A DNA stretch of 64,000 nucleotides from Renibacterium sp. (lineage in GTDB: Bacteria; Actinomycetota; Actinomycetes; Actinomycetales; Micrococcaceae), in assembly GCA_017419405.1 (NCBI GenBank), contig JAFOLH010000015.1, positions 337,883-401,882 on the forward strand. Direction: 5' to 3'. The notes under the pieces were generated by a model. The model did no database searches and was not told the origin of the DNA. It saw nothing but the letters and a program-made list of their open reading frames with translations. Each line of letters starts with the position of its first letter. Position 1 is the stretch's first letter. Below, piece after piece: positions 34,459 to 41,676 of this stretch. The position numbers were made by a program, and so were the translations under genes.

Positions 34459-34902
34459 GCTGATGATTCCGACTTCGGATTCTCGAAGCGTCGAAACGCT
34501 TTCCCGCAATTTCGCGATACCTTCGATAGGCTCGGCATCCACTTCCTACAGGCTTCTGCACGCCTGCTCGCCTGCTCGCCTGCGCCAACCCTATTCCGCA
34601 TCGTCATCGCCGAGCTGCCGCGCTTCCCCGAGTTGGGCGAAGCTCACTTCGAGCATAGCAAAATGCCTTATTTCGACTCGGTCCGCCGCTATCTCGACAC
34701 CGAGAACGCGCCGGGAACCACCAAGCTCGACGACACAGAGATGGCTGCGGCCCAATTCCTCGGGATGATCTCCAACTACGTTTCCTGGCCCAGGATGCTG
34801 TTCATGAACTGGTCCCCCGACGACGCATCAATGGCACACGCGGTCGGCGAAGCGGTACTGATGATGGAAGCCAGATATGGCGTGGCGAACAGCGCAGGCT
34901 GA
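34459..34902 (+). pseudogene. TetR-family regulator, N-terminally truncated remnant
   Basis: The frame from the stop at 34456 to 34902 has no usable early start codon; the first is a TTG at 34633. Its translation is the C-terminal half of a TetR protein: LFRIVIAELPRFPELGEA, HSKMPYFDSVRRYL, AAAQFLGMISNYVSWPRML and HAVGEAVLMMEARYG. The DNA-binding HTH that should precede this is missing, so the gene is broken. The family call is firm, the left limit is approximate. Confidence 0.75.
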
Positions 34903-34962
34903 AACAGCGGGCGTTCCGCACGCAAGCACATGGCGAGGCGCTTACGTTAGTAAGACCTCTAA

Positions 34963-35334
34963 ATGACGGACACGGGTGGATTCAAACCGAACGTATGGAG
35001 GCGGGTCGAAGGGCTAGAATCCGTATGGGAGCGTGCGAAACGAAGCATCGTGACAGAGTCGTCAGCGGCTTCCGAGCCCGGTCCCGGGGTGGTGTTGAAT
35101 CTAACGAGACGCACCCGAACACCACTGACGGACGAGAAAGTAGACGCTGTCCGAATCGCCCGTGCCACCCGTGAAAGTATTATGCCCATCGCCAAACGGT
35201 TCGGGATACTCCGGATGACAGTGTGGAAAAGGCCACTTGACACACACAAGGCCTGTCCGGTCAGCTTGCCGCCCGCACGGGCGTGCCGATCAGCTATACA
35301 CGATCACTTACCGAAGGTTACTTCCAGTCGGTAG
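34963..35334 (+). pseudogene. Recombinase-like HTH fragment
   Basis: A 123-codon frame whose middle part (LTDEKVDAVRIARATRESIM, then PIAKRFGILRMTVWKR) resembles the C-terminal HTH of resolvase/invertase-type serine recombinases. No catalytic domain precedes it, the first 45 codons look unrelated, and there is no clear ribosome binding site. It ends nine bases before the TIR-like gene. Probably the end of a lost recombinase, though a small expressed HTH protein cannot be excluded. Confidence 0.4.
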
Positions 35335-35343
35335 TGTACATAC

Positions 35344-36561
35344 ATGGCAAACACCAAGAGTCCCGCAGTTGCCTCCAAGGAACCGGCGAGCGAAATCAAC
35401 GACACGAGTGGTTCATCCTCGCGAAAGAAGCGGACTGTCAGGCCGTTCCCTGCCACCTCGTTCAAGGAAGCGTTGTTCCTTGCTCAGGCGATACAGAAGC
35501 ATGGGGCGGGCCAGCGCACTCGGAGGTTGACCCTGTTTGAGGCCCTGGATCGCTCGCCCGATAGCGGCCCAACGCGAAAGCTGATCACCAGCAGTGTTCA
35601 GTATGGCATCACAACCGGCGGGTACTCAGCGGAGTGGCTGGACCTGACTCCCACAGGAAAGATTGCCTCGAATCCAACCGCGCCGGATCGAGCGCGCCTG
35701 GAGGCAAGCCTCGATCTTGCAATCATCAAGGTCTCCTCTTTCAACTCAATTTACGAGAAGTATTCCGGCAGCCGTCTGCCGACCGCTGAGGTCCTTCGCG
35801 ATGCGGCCCGAGAATCTGAGGTCGATGAGAGCATTGTTGCGGAATGTGTAGAGACCTTCCTTGCCAATGCTCGTGAACTTGGACTGATCAGAACCATTGG
35901 AGGCTCGGAGCATCTTGTTACCGTCGAGGCCGCCATTGAAGCACTCAAAGATACGGAACCTGAAGAGCTAGTCGCGTCCGGAGCGGACGACACCCAGATC
36001 GCACCGACCAGTGAAGCACCTCCGGCGTCGAGAACTGCCCGAAAAGGCTCACCTGCCGATGGGCTAGAAGATGTATGTTTCGTCATCTCCCCAATCGGTA
36101 ATGCAGATTCTGAGGAAAGAAAGCATGCCGATCTTATGCTTTCCGCTTTGTTTGAGCCTGCGTTGGCGGAACTCGGTCTCCGCACGGTGAGAGCCGACGG
36201 AATTGCTAAACCAGGTTTGATTACCGGTCAGGTAATGGACCACGTAGCGCGAGCTGCTCTGGTTATCGCTGACCTCAGCTTCGGCAACCCAAATGTGTAC
36301 TACGAACTCGCGCTTCGACACGCAACGCGAAAGCCGATCGTCCAGATCATTCGTACTTCTGACATGCTGCCCTTCGACGTGGGCCAGTATCGGACTGTAC
36401 ACATCGACATGACAGACATCTATACACTCGTGCCTCAGATTGATCTCCACAGGCAGGAGATTACGAGGCAATGTCGCGCCGCCCTCGAAGAGGGAGCAAC
36501 TTCAGAGAGTCCCCTGTCTCAGTTCTATCCACAGTTCTGGGACCAAATCAGCGTGGGGTAG
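35344..36561 (+). CDS. wHTH plus TIR-like/deoxyribosyltransferase-like domain protein
   Basis: A 405-residue protein. The N-terminal third (about 37-110, FPATSFKEALFLAQAIQKHG to LDLTPTGK) looks like a winged helix; a helical and acidic linker follows to about 235. The C-terminal domain, from about 243 (DVCFVISPIG), shows ALVIADLSFGNPNVYYELALRHATRKPIVQII, the pattern of the TIR-like/nucleoside 2-deoxyribosyltransferase-like fold in many bacterial immunity proteins. NAD or nucleotide cleavage is a plausible role. It stands alone between two remnants and the tRNA, with a 6-bp inverted repeat (TACCGA/TCGGTA) at 35309-35333 just upstream. Confidence 0.7.
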   Translation: MANTKSPAVASKEPASEINDTSGSSSRKKRTVRPFPATSFKEALFLAQAIQKHGAGQRTRRLTLFEALDRSPDSGPTRKLITSSVQYGITTGGYSAEWLDLTPTGKIASNPTAPDRARLEASLDLAIIKVSSFNSIYEKYSGSRLPTAEVLRDAARESEVDESIVAECVETFLANARELGLIRTIGGSEHLVTVEAAIEALKDTEPEELVASGADDTQIAPTSEAPPASRTARKGSPADGLEDVCFVISPIGNADSEERKHADLMLSALFEPALAELGLRTVRADGIAKPGLITGQVMDHVARAALVIADLSFGNPNVYYELALRHATRKPIVQIIRTSDMLPFDVGQYRTVHIDMTDIYTLVPQIDLHRQEITRQCRAALEEGATSESPLSQFYPQFWDQISVG

Positions 36562-36568
36562 TGGATCA

Positions 36569-36588
36569 GGAGGGCATTACCGCCCTCC
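36569..36588. terminator. GC-rich hairpin after the TIR-like gene
   Basis: A perfect 7-bp stem, GGAGGGC and GCCCTCC, around a 6-base loop begins eight bases after the stop codon. There is no T-tract, so Rho-independent function is uncertain. Confidence 0.5.
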
Positions 36589-36698
36589 AACGATGATCGC
36601 GGCTCGATCCAGCCGTCGCGGACAATTCCGCAGTGTGAGCATTGCCGCCGCTCTACATACCCGCATCAACCGATGTCAGGTGTTTTTGTACGTTTCAA

Positions 36699-36774
36699 TG
36701 GTGGAGCATAGGAGATTCGAACTCCTGACCTCTTCGATGCGAACGAAGCGCGCTACCAACTGCGCCAATGCCCC
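36699..36774 (-). tRNA. tRNA-Ala (anticodon CGC)
   Basis: Full cloverleaf on the minus strand: acceptor GGGGCAT/ATGCTCC with the G3:U70 pair that identifies alanine tRNAs, D stem GCGC/GCGC, anticodon stem CTTCG/CGAAG around TTCGCAT, and T arm AGGAG-TTCGAAT-CTCCT. The anticodon complement is at 36739-36741, and CCA is encoded (36699-36701). Its 3' end faces the island, the usual arrangement for an element integrated at a tRNA. Confidence 0.95.
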
Positions 36775-36855
36775 GCATGGACCGCTAACGATCCAAGCTC
36801 AACTAGCCTACGCCACTGTCAGCATCGGACCAAAATCGCAGGTTACACTGACCGC

Positions 36856-37311
36856 ATGGAGCAACGCCTCACCTTTATCACGCTCGCGGTGAACGACATC
36901 CCGGCGGCCAAAACCTTCTACCTGAAAAAGCTCGGCTGGCAGGCCAGCTATCAGGACGACACCGTGCTGATGCTCCGGGTAGCGCCCAGCGTGGTGCTCT
37001 CCTTCTGGGCGATCGAAGAGTTCATCGAAGAAGTCGGCCCGGTCTCCGCCGGCGACGCCCCAATCACCTTGGCCTACAACTGCCGGACCGAGCACGACGT
37101 CGATGCGGTCCTCCGGCGCGCGATGGCAGCCGGCGGCACGCGCCTCAAACCGGGCAGCAAGCGCTCCTGGGGCGGCTACTCGGGCTATTTCTCAGACCCC
37201 AACGGCTATCGCTGGGAAGTGGCCTGGAACCCGTCGGAAATGGGCGAAGACCTGTTGGATCAGGCCGAGGCAGGGCAAACCAGTCAAAGCCCCTTGGAAG
37301 CCGCGCACTGA
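36856..37311 (+). CDS. VOC-family (glyoxalase/dioxygenase-like) protein
   Basis: A 151-residue single-unit vicinal-oxygen-chelate protein: LTFITLAVNDIPAAKTFYLKKLGW at the start and GYSGYFSDPNGYRWEVAWNP at the end, a close match to glyoxalase/bleomycin-resistance-like proteins. Metal ligand Glu is in WEVAW; the expected N-terminal His is replaced (FITLAV), so it may not be a classical metalloenzyme. It lies beyond the tRNA, on the core side. Substrate unknown. Confidence 0.85.
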   Translation: MEQRLTFITLAVNDIPAAKTFYLKKLGWQASYQDDTVLMLRVAPSVVLSFWAIEEFIEEVGPVSAGDAPITLAYNCRTEHDVDAVLRRAMAAGGTRLKPGSKRSWGGYSGYFSDPNGYRWEVAWNPSEMGEDLLDQAEAGQTSQSPLEAAH

Positions 37312-37344
37312 TCCGCACACGCTGACCGGCGCGGACCGCAATGC

Positions 37345-38235
37345 TCAGGCGCGGCGGCGCTGCAGCACGTCGTCGAGGTTGTTCAGCGCTGCGGCGTTCT
37401 TCTCCGCATTGCCTGCGGGCTTCTTCGCTGTCGGCTGTGCCACGCCGGCCTCGGCCTTCTTGATCGAAGTCCGGGCTGCGGCCTTGGGCTGCTCCGGGAG
37501 GTCCAGGGGCGCCGGAGCGGGCCGTTCGGCCTTGGCTGCCTCGACGTAGCTCGGCTTGGGCACCGCGACCGGCTCCCAGGTGCCATCGTCTTTGACTTTG
37601 GCGCCATCAGCCACCGCCAACGCCGCGCTGCGCAATTGCGCCGCAGTCAGCGGGGCCGGCGACTCCGGTGCGGCGCTCTGCTGCGCATCGAAAAGTTCCG
37701 CGGGCTTCATTTCTGCAGGAACGGTCTTCGACGCCGAGATCACGGTCTGGGTCTCCGGAACTGCGCCCATGGCCTCGCGGAAGGCGCCTTCGACGCGCTG
37801 CTTCCGGTCCCGGATGGCCAAGGTCCGCAAAGCGGCAACCGAAGCCACGAGTGCCAGGAACGCCAGCACCGGAACCCAAATCGTCCAGACTCCGGCAATC
37901 CGCAGCACCAGTCCGAGCAGCAGGGTCGGCACGGCCAGCGCGCCGACCAGGGCAATCGCGAGCCGATCGTATTTGATCTTGAACGGGGTCGCCGTGCGCG
38001 CTCCGGTAGCCACGGATTCGTTCGTGCCAGTCATAGCAGCCTCCTGCGGCCCCGGGGAATGCATCGTCATTTTCATCGGTTCGAAATCGATCGCGGTCTC
38101 ATCCGAATCGTCCATCATGGTGACCGGTACCAGATTTTGCTTTTTTCGCAGACGCAAAAAGAACGGCGCAACCCAGATCAGCCACAACGCCACCGCTATT
38201 GCCAAAATGACTGAGGTATTGAGCGGCGCGTTCAC
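37345..38235 (-). CDS. SepX/GlpR-like actinobacterial membrane protein
   Basis: A 296-residue protein: N-terminal helix (VILAIAVALWLIWVAPFFL), cytoplasmic loop, a helix pair at about 92-140 (IALVGALAVPTLLLGLVLRIA and WVPVLAFLALVASVAALRTLA), then a long Ala/Pro/Lys-rich tail. Position beside a RimJ-like gene, galU, 5-FTHF cyclo-ligase and fmdB matches the actinobacterial gene known as SepX in Streptomyces and GlpR in mycobacteria, a divisome-associated protein. The name rests on gene order and topology. Confidence 0.6.
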   Translation of the reverse strand: MNAPLNTSVILAIAVALWLIWVAPFFLRLRKKQNLVPVTMMDDSDETAIDFEPMKMTMHSPGPQEAAMTGTNESVATGARTATPFKIKYDRLAIALVGALAVPTLLLGLVLRIAGVWTIWVPVLAFLALVASVAALRTLAIRDRKQRVEGAFREAMGAVPETQTVISASKTVPAEMKPAELFDAQQSAAPESPAPLTAAQLRSAALAVADGAKVKDDGTWEPVAVPKPSYVEAAKAERPAPAPLDLPEQPKAAARTSIKKAEAGVAQPTAKKPAGNAEKNAAALNNLDDVLQRRRA

Positions 38236-38355
38236 TCTCCAACTTTAAAACGCAGCGACCGCGCAGACCGGGTAGCCGCCGGGTGTGTCGAGCGGAATCT
38301 CAACAATCTTCAGACCGCACCGGAACAAAACGGTCCATTCGGTTCCGGGCCCCGG

Positions 38356-38967
38356 TTAACCGCGGATCCGCAGTCGTGAAATGAGCCCGCCGGGGACCTC
38401 GTCGGCGGTCAACGCGAAACTGCGGTGATCGGCCCACACACCATTGATGTGCAAGTACTTCGGCCGCAGACCCTCGTCCCGGAAGCCGAGCTTCTCGACC
38501 ACGCGCAGGCTCGGTGCGTTCTCCGGCCGGATGTTGATTTCCATCCGGTGCAGTCCCAGATTCTGGAAACAGTGGTCAGTCGCCAGGGCCAACGCCGTGG
38601 GCACCAAACCGCGTCCGGCCCGGTCCCGGTCCACCCAGTACCCCGCGGTGGCCATCATCGCCGAACCCCAGATGATGTTGCTGACCGTGAGTTGCCCGGC
38701 CAGCCTGGCCACGCCGTCGTCGTCCGTTTCGGTGATCACGAACGGCAACGCACTGCCGGCCCGGGCCTGATCGTTCAAGGCGCGTACCATCTCGGAAAAA
38801 CTGGGCAACCGGCCGCCGGGCTCCGGATTGCTGGCTTCCCAGGGCGTCAACCATTCCCGATTACGCGCCCGGACTTCATTCCAGGCCTGGCGATCCCGCT
38901 TTTTGATCGGCCGCAACCCCACCGAACCATAACTGAGCGTGGCCGGCCAGATGGCCGCGCCCCACAT
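38356..38967 (-). CDS. rimJ: GNAT acetyltransferase, RimJ-like
   Basis: A 203-residue GNAT: IKKRDRQAWNEVRARNREWLTPWE, VARLAGQLTVSNIIWGSAMMATAGYWVDRDRAGRGLVPTAL in outline (acetyl-CoA binding), and LHRMEINIRPENAPSLRVVEKLGFRDEG. Proteins of this group acetylate N-termini such as that of ribosomal protein S5, though many have other targets. It starts three bases after the galU stop and is co-transcribed with it. Confidence 0.85.
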   Translation of the reverse strand: MWGAAIWPATLSYGSVGLRPIKKRDRQAWNEVRARNREWLTPWEASNPEPGGRLPSFSEMVRALNDQARAGSALPFVITETDDDGVARLAGQLTVSNIIWGSAMMATAGYWVDRDRAGRGLVPTALALATDHCFQNLGLHRMEINIRPENAPSLRVVEKLGFRDEGLRPKYLHINGVWADHRSFALTADEVPGGLISRLRIRG

Positions 38968-38970
38968 GGC

Positions 38971-39873
38971 TCAGGCTTCCAGTTTCGCGGTGAACTCAGT
39001 CAGCCAAGCGCGCAGATCAGCACCGAGATCCTCGTTGTCGCAGCCGAGAGTCACCACAGCCTGCAGATAGCTCAGCTTGTCCCCGGTGTCGTAACGCCGG
39101 CCGGAGAAGACCACGCCGTAGACTCCCGAGCCTTCGCCCTCAGCAGTGGCCAGGGTCTGCAAGGCATCGGTGAGCTGGATCTCCCCGCCCCGGCCGGGCG
39201 CCGTCTGTTCCAGCACATCGAAAACCCTCGGGTGCAGCACATAGCGGCCGATGACGGCCAAGTTCGACGGCGCATCTTCGACGGCCGGTTTTTCCACCAG
39301 TTGATTGACCCGAACGTAGTCCTTGCCCTCGATCGGGGTCATGTCCACGCTGCCGTAGGCGCTGATTTTCGACGGTTCGACCTCGATCAAGGCGATCACC
39401 GATCCGCCGGTCTGCTCCTGGACATCGAGCATCACGGAAAGCAACGGATCCCGTTCGTCGATCAGATCGTCGCCGAGCAATACTGCGAAAGCTTCGTCCC
39501 CCACGTGGGTTTTGGCGCGGAGCACCGCATGCCCCAAGCCCTTCGGATCGCCTTGCCGGACGTAGTGGATTTCGCCCAGATCAGTGGCATGCTGGACCGC
39601 TTCCAGTTTGCCGGCGTCGCCCTTGGCCTCGAGCAACCGTTCGATGTTCGGCACCCGGTCGAAATGGTCCTCCAAGGCGCGTTTGTTCCGTCCGGTGATC
39701 ATCAGGACATCTTCGAGGCCGGCATCGACGGCTTCTTGGACTACGTATTGGATGGCAGGCTTATCCACCACCGGAAGCATTTCCTTGGGCATGGCCTTGG
39801 TCGCCGGAAGGAACCTGGTGCCCAAACCGGCAGCAGGAATGACGGCCTTGCGAATTCGTTGCGCTTTGGTCAT
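38971..39873 (-). CDS. galU: UTP-glucose-1-phosphate uridylyltransferase
   Basis: A 300-residue nucleotidyltransferase: VIPAAGLGTRFLPATKAMPKEM (UTP site), IQYVVQEAVDAGLEDVLMITGRNKRALEDHFD, and VLLGDDLID with the metal-binding Asp. It makes UDP-glucose for cell-envelope and storage polymers. It is divergent from 5-FTHF cyclo-ligase with only 37 bases between start codons, so promoters overlap. Confidence 0.95.
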   Translation of the reverse strand: MTKAQRIRKAVIPAAGLGTRFLPATKAMPKEMLPVVDKPAIQYVVQEAVDAGLEDVLMITGRNKRALEDHFDRVPNIERLLEAKGDAGKLEAVQHATDLGEIHYVRQGDPKGLGHAVLRAKTHVGDEAFAVLLGDDLIDERDPLLSVMLDVQEQTGGSVIALIEVEPSKISAYGSVDMTPIEGKDYVRVNQLVEKPAVEDAPSNLAVIGRYVLHPRVFDVLEQTAPGRGGEIQLTDALQTLATAEGEGSGVYGVVFSGRRYDTGDKLSYLQAVVTLGCDNEDLGADLRAWLTEFTAKLEA

Positions 39874-39910
39874 TGTCCTAGGCTAACCGAGAATGTCAGG
39901 AGGAGGCATC

Positions 39911-40531
39911 ATGACCGATTTGACCGAGACCGGGCGCAAAGCCGAATTGCGGAACCGATTACGCGGACGCCGCGCCCCGCTCAGCGCTGAAAATTTGCGC
40001 GAAAAGGCACTTGGATTCATCGAAACCGGCCGGGAAATGCTTGATTCATTGGACCTGGCCGCAGAACGGCGCGCGATCACCGGATATCTCCCGGTTGCCG
40101 CCGAGCCTCCGGTACTGGCAATGCTCGAAATGTTTTCATCCGCCGGTCATCCAATATTCATGCCGGTCTGCGAACCGCAGCGGCAACTCTCCTGGGTTCT
40201 TTGGCATCCCGGCATCGAGCTGCGGACCAGCGACTTCGGCCCGATCCAGGAACCGGTCGGCGAGCGGCACGGGCCGGAGGCCTTGACGTCGGTCGGCCTG
40301 ATGGTCTTGCCGGCCCTCGCGGTCGACGGGGAGGGCAACCGGCTGGGCCAAGGCGGCGGATATTACGACCGCGCGCTGTCCCGAGTGCACGAGGCCGGGC
40401 AAACTCCGGTTTTGGCTGCGGCCGTCTATTCGGAAGACCTGCTGCCGCCGGGCGGCGTACCGCACGACACCCTGGACCAACGAGTGCAATTCGCACTGAC
40501 CCCGGAATTCTTTCGGCCCCTGGAATGTTAG
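39911..40531 (+). CDS. 5-formyltetrahydrofolate cyclo-ligase
   Basis: A 206-residue protein of the YgfA/MTHFS family: RNRLRGRRAPL near the start, ITGYLPVAAEP, and the ATP/substrate site LPALAVDGEGNRLGQGGGYYDRAL. It turns 5-formyl-THF into 5,10-methenyl-THF using ATP. GGAGGAGG precedes the ATG at 39911; an ATG at 39893 is in frame but overlaps that ribosome binding site. Confidence 0.93.
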   Translation: MTDLTETGRKAELRNRLRGRRAPLSAENLREKALGFIETGREMLDSLDLAAERRAITGYLPVAAEPPVLAMLEMFSSAGHPIFMPVCEPQRQLSWVLWHPGIELRTSDFGPIQEPVGERHGPEALTSVGLMVLPALAVDGEGNRLGQGGGYYDRALSRVHEAGQTPVLAAAVYSEDLLPPGGVPHDTLDQRVQFALTPEFFRPLEC

Positions 40532-40594
40532 AATCGTTAGTCGGGAGCTGGCCCGTGAGGGCCGCATCCGGGGAAAGCAATCGGAGGATTCACA

Positions 40595-40858
40595 GTGCCA
40601 ACCTACGCTTATGCCTGCAAAGATTGCGGACACAACTTCGACATTCAGCAGTCGTTCAGCGACAGCTCGTTGACGGTCTGCCCGGAATGCGGCGGAAATT
40701 TGCGCAAGAAGTTCAATTCGGTCGGTGTCTCGTTCAAGGGCTCCGGCTTCTATTCCACCGACTCGCGCTCCTCGAGTTCGGCCACCGCACCGGCAACTGC
40801 GCCTGCGCCTGCCGCATCGACGTCGGAGAGCAAAACAGCGTCGCCGGCCGCGGGCTGA
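40595..40858 (+). CDS. FmdB-family zinc ribbon protein
   Basis: An 87-residue protein with a rubredoxin-like zinc ribbon: PTYAYACKDCGHNFDIQQSF, then CPECGG, giving two CxxC pairs. A flexible Ser/Ala/Pro tail follows (SSSSATAPATAPAPAAS). The start is a GTG with CGGAGG upstream. FmdB proteins are thought to act in regulation or assembly; the mycobacterial one next to the same cyclo-ligase gene has been linked to oxidative stress. Confidence 0.92.
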   Translation: MPTYAYACKDCGHNFDIQQSFSDSSLTVCPECGGNLRKKFNSVGVSFKGSGFYSTDSRSSSSATAPATAPAPAASTSESKTASPAAG

Positions 40859-40862
40859 GTTC

Positions 40863-40878
40863 GTAGGACTCCTCCTAC
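40863..40878. terminator. Small hairpin after fmdB
   Basis: A 6-bp stem GTAGGA/TCCTAC with a CTCC loop lies five bases after the stop codon and is followed by a short pyrimidine-rich run. Weak by energy, but well placed. Confidence 0.35.
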
Positions 40879-40958
40879 CCTGCTCTTGGTTTTCGCCTTT
40901 CGTGCACATCCGGAGTGAACGCGTCGACCAGGCGGAACTGGTTCAGTAACCTCGCTGC

Positions 40959-41636
40959 ATGGCTTCGGCACCGGACAAACCCCGATTTGCTGCTTTCGCC
41001 GGCAGGACCTTCCGACTCGTGCGCCGACGACGGCGGTTCTTCGCCGCGGTGTTGTTCTGCGCCGCGATCGCGATCGCGGTGAACCAACTCGCGCCCGGCA
41101 GCCAAGCCAGCCAAGCCGTGCTTTCAGCGGCCAGGGACTTGCCGTCCGGCACCCGGCTCAGCGCAGCGGACCTGCGTCTGGTCCGCGTCCCGACGTCGTT
41201 GCTCCCGGATTCGGCCTTGGCGCGGTTGGACGACGCGACCGGCCAACAGCTTGCCGGGGCGCTCCGCAAGGGGCAGTTGCTGACCGATGCTTCCCTGGTG
41301 GGCCAGAGTTTGCTGGCCGGCGCCCCGCCGGGCAGCTCCGCCGTCCCGCTCCGATTGGCGGACCCGGCAACCGCCCAGTTGGTCTCCCCCGGCCAACTGG
41401 TCACCGTAGTCGGCACATCCGACGACGGCACCGGAAGGACCGGAGCCGGAACCGTGCTCGCCACTGCGGTCCCGGTCCTGTGGGCGCAGCGCAAAAGCGA
41501 GGCCACGTCGAACTGGGCTGCGGTGAAGGACGCCGAAGGCTTGGTGGTGATCGCCGCGACGGCGGAACAGGCCACAGCTTTGGCCGGAGCCGTTGGCCGA
41601 ACCCGGCTGTCCCTGGTCTTGGTCAGCCCGCCATGA
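40959..41636 (+). CDS. SAF-domain secreted/membrane-anchored protein (CpaB/RcpC-like)
   Basis: A 225-residue protein: basic N-terminus, one membrane helix (AAVLFCAAIAIAVNQLA), then a SAF domain (SAARDLPSGTRLSAADLRLVRVPTSLLPD) and a following barrel region (PGQLVTVVGTSDDG). This is the plan of Flp pilus-assembly protein CpaB. No other tad genes are here, so it may serve another envelope process; the cyclo-ligase-fmdB-SAF order supports it being a core gene. It is convergent with the large helicase-like gene. Confidence 0.8.
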   Translation: MASAPDKPRFAAFAGRTFRLVRRRRRFFAAVLFCAAIAIAVNQLAPGSQASQAVLSAARDLPSGTRLSAADLRLVRVPTSLLPDSALARLDDATGQQLAGALRKGQLLTDASLVGQSLLAGAPPGSSAVPLRLADPATAQLVSPGQLVTVVGTSDDGTGRTGAGTVLATAVPVLWAQRKSEATSNWAAVKDAEGLVVIAATAEQATALAGAVGRTRLSLVLVSPP

Positions 41637-41676
41637 ACCCGGTCGACCGATCCAGACCGGCGCGACGCCGGGCAAC

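Noticed and set aside
34354..34542. 62-codon minus frame overlapping the TetR-type operator
   Set aside because: No family, and it crosses the palindrome and the TetR remnant on the other strand.
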